From Lysobacteraceae bacterium (lineage in GTDB: Bacteria > Pseudomonadota > Gammaproteobacteria > Xanthomonadales > Xanthomonadaceae), in assembly GCA_028293685.1 (NCBI GenBank), contig JAQGOI010000005.1:1-6436 (forward strand): 6,436 nt of DNA, read 5' to 3'. The notes under the pieces are model-generated. The model did not search any database. It saw nothing but the letters and a program-made list of their open reading frames with translations, and had not been told where the DNA came from. Shown piece after piece: positions 5,276 through 6,436 of the stretch. The stretch's first letter is position 1; the number at the start of each line of letters is the position of its first letter. The translations under genes were made by a program, and so were the position numbers.

Positions 5276-6436
5276 GTGAGTGACGATCCGTCCGCCGCAG
5301 AGCGTGCCGCGCGGCAACGCATCCGCGATCCGGCGCGAGCAGCGCGATGGCGGGCGTGGTGGCGGGGGGCGCTGGCGGGTCTGGTTGTCGTGGCACTGGG
5401 GTTGTTCGCATTGCGGCAACCCCTGTCCGATCGGCTGTGGCCGGAGGCGCGGGCGCAGGCGCTGCGCGACCGTGCCGCGCTGGCGCTGGCGCATGGACGG
5501 CTCAGCGAAACCGATGGAACCGGCGCGCGGGAATTGTACGAAGCAGCGCTCGCCATCGATCCGGATCGCAATGAGGCACGCACCGGACTGATGCGCGTTG
5601 CCCAGGCCGCGTTGACGCGAGCAAAGGTCGCGACAACGGAAGGCCGCTATGGCGAAGCCCATCGCGACCTGCAGTTGGCGTTGTCCTTGTCGGTACCGCG
5701 GGCGCAGGCCGACGCGGCCGAGGCGCAACTGCGTGAACACGAGGCCAGGCATGCGGGCATCGAACGCTTGCTCGCGCAGGCTGCCGCTGCGCGCGTGCAA
5801 CAGCACCTGGACGGAGGGCCGGATGCGGCGTTGCCGATCTACCAGCGCATCCTGGCCATGCAACCGGACCGCGTCGAGGCGCTTGAAGGTCGCGACGATG
5901 CCTTGTCGGACCTGCTGCAGCAGGCCAGCCTGGCGCTGCGGCACGACGACCTTCTGGCGGCAGCACGCCTTGTGGCAGCGGCCCGCGGCTACGACGCCGG
6001 ACACGCGGACCTGCCGGGTGTCGAGGCGACGCTATCAGGCGCGATCGAGCAGGCACGGCGACGCGCCGAGGGCGAACTGCGGCATGGACGCCCGGAGGCG
6101 GCCGCGAGCGGATTCAACACGTTGCTGCAGATCGATCCGCAGGATTCCTTTGCACGACATGGGGTGGAACATGTGGCCGCTTTCTGGGCGCACCGCGCCG
6201 AGCGCGATGCGGCGGATTTCCATTTCGCCGATGCCAGCCATGCGCTCGCTCGGGCACGCACACTGGCTCCCGACCTGATGGCCGTACACAGCGCTGCCCA
6301 GGCGATCGCACGTGCGCAGCAGGCCAGCGTCGCACTGCGCGCTCCGACACCGAGGCGACGCAGCGAGCGCACCGTGCGGGAACTGCTGGCCGGCGCCGTG
6401 GCTGCAGAGAAACGCGGGGACCTGCTGACACCGCCC
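5276..6436 (+). CDS. Membrane-anchored TPR-like repeat protein, 3' truncated by window edge
   Basis: An unbroken frame of 387 codons runs from GTG at 5276 to the last base; no stop is reached, so the C-terminus is missing. Residues 1-30 are short, hydrophilic and arginine-rich, residues about 31-46 (GALAGLVVVALGLFAL) form one membrane segment, and the rest is alpha-helical, giving an N-in anchor with a periplasmic body. Degenerate TPR-like helix pairs can be read at about 70-103 (YEAALAIDPDRNEARTGL), 110-140 (GRYGEAHRDLQLAL), 165-204 (PIYQRILAMQPDRVEALEG), 212-248, 262-296 (GFNTLLQIDPQDSFARHG) and 305-340; another begins near 366 (AGAVAAEKRGDL). TPR repeats are protein-binding scaffolds; no catalytic motif is visible. 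The start is the first candidate after the relA stop and is in the same frame as relA. It has no good ribosome site (GTGGA at 5256-5260 is 15 bases away), so translation coupled to relA is likely. GC-rich codon use matches its neighbours. The partner and function are unknown. Confidence 0.85.
   Translation, partial: MSDDPSAAERAARQRIRDPARAARWRAWWRGALAGLVVVALGLFALRQPLSDRLWPEARAQALRDRAALALAHGRLSETDGTGARELYEAALAIDPDRNEARTGLMRVAQAALTRAKVATTEGRYGEAHRDLQLALSLSVPRAQADAAEAQLREHEARHAGIERLLAQAAAARVQQHLDGGPDAALPIYQRILAMQPDRVEALEGRDDALSDLLQQASLALRHDDLLAAARLVAAARGYDAGHADLPGVEATLSGAIEQARRRAEGELRHGRPEAAASGFNTLLQIDPQDSFARHGVEHVAAFWAHRAERDAADFHFADASHALARARTLAPDLMAVHSAAQAIARAQQASVALRAPTPRRRSERTVRELLAGAVAAEKRGDLLTPP

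Noticed and set aside
5263..5283. Six-codon ATG frame between relA and the TPR gene
   Set aside because: It is too short, with GTGGA only two bases from its ATG; no sign of function beyond chance.

Overview
The window reads as an ordinary chromosomal stretch of a GC-rich gammaproteobacterium, most likely of the Xanthomonadales (Xanthomonas/Lysobacter/Rhodanobacter-like). The reasons are high GC at third codon positions in every gene, RelA and HrpA proteins that follow the E. coli family members closely, and a short 'GGATTyCCGCC...GCGGGAAT' inverted-repeat element of the kind scattered through xanthomonad genomes. The order-level placement is inference; no rRNA is present to settle it.

Layout. 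(1) Positions 1-2480, plus strand: the C-terminal two thirds of the DEAH-box RNA helicase HrpA, cut by the left edge so that the motor domain is missing. (2) 2455-2512: a repeat-like hairpin that supplies the last hrpA codons and half of its stop, followed by two overlapping, mutually exclusive hairpins. They lie between the convergent ends of hrpA and the next gene and probably act in transcription termination or RNA end protection. (3) 2522-3016, minus strand: a small exported protein of unknown function with a clear signal peptide and ribosome binding site. (4) 3017-3079: a 63-base divergent intergenic region. (5) 3080-5254, plus strand: relA, a complete 724-residue monofunctional (p)ppGpp synthetase with a dead hydrolase domain. 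(6) 5276 to the right edge, plus strand: a membrane-anchored protein with TPR-like repeats, open to the end of the window. It starts 21 bases after the relA stop in the same reading frame, so it is very probably co-transcribed with relA.

How the genes relate. RelA senses uncharged tRNA on ribosomes and makes the alarmone (p)ppGpp. HrpA acts on stalled or collided ribosomes according to work in E. coli. Both therefore touch ribosome stress, but they sit on opposite sides of a convergent gene, so no shared operon is implied. The only tight pairing is relA with the TPR protein.

I found no CRISPR array, tRNA, rRNA, insertion sequence, phage gene or defence system, and no spectacular new system. 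The most interesting items are the membrane-anchored TPR protein coupled to relA, the repeat element that forms the hrpA 3' end, and the uncharacterised exported protein. No gap longer than about 65 bases lacks a gene.
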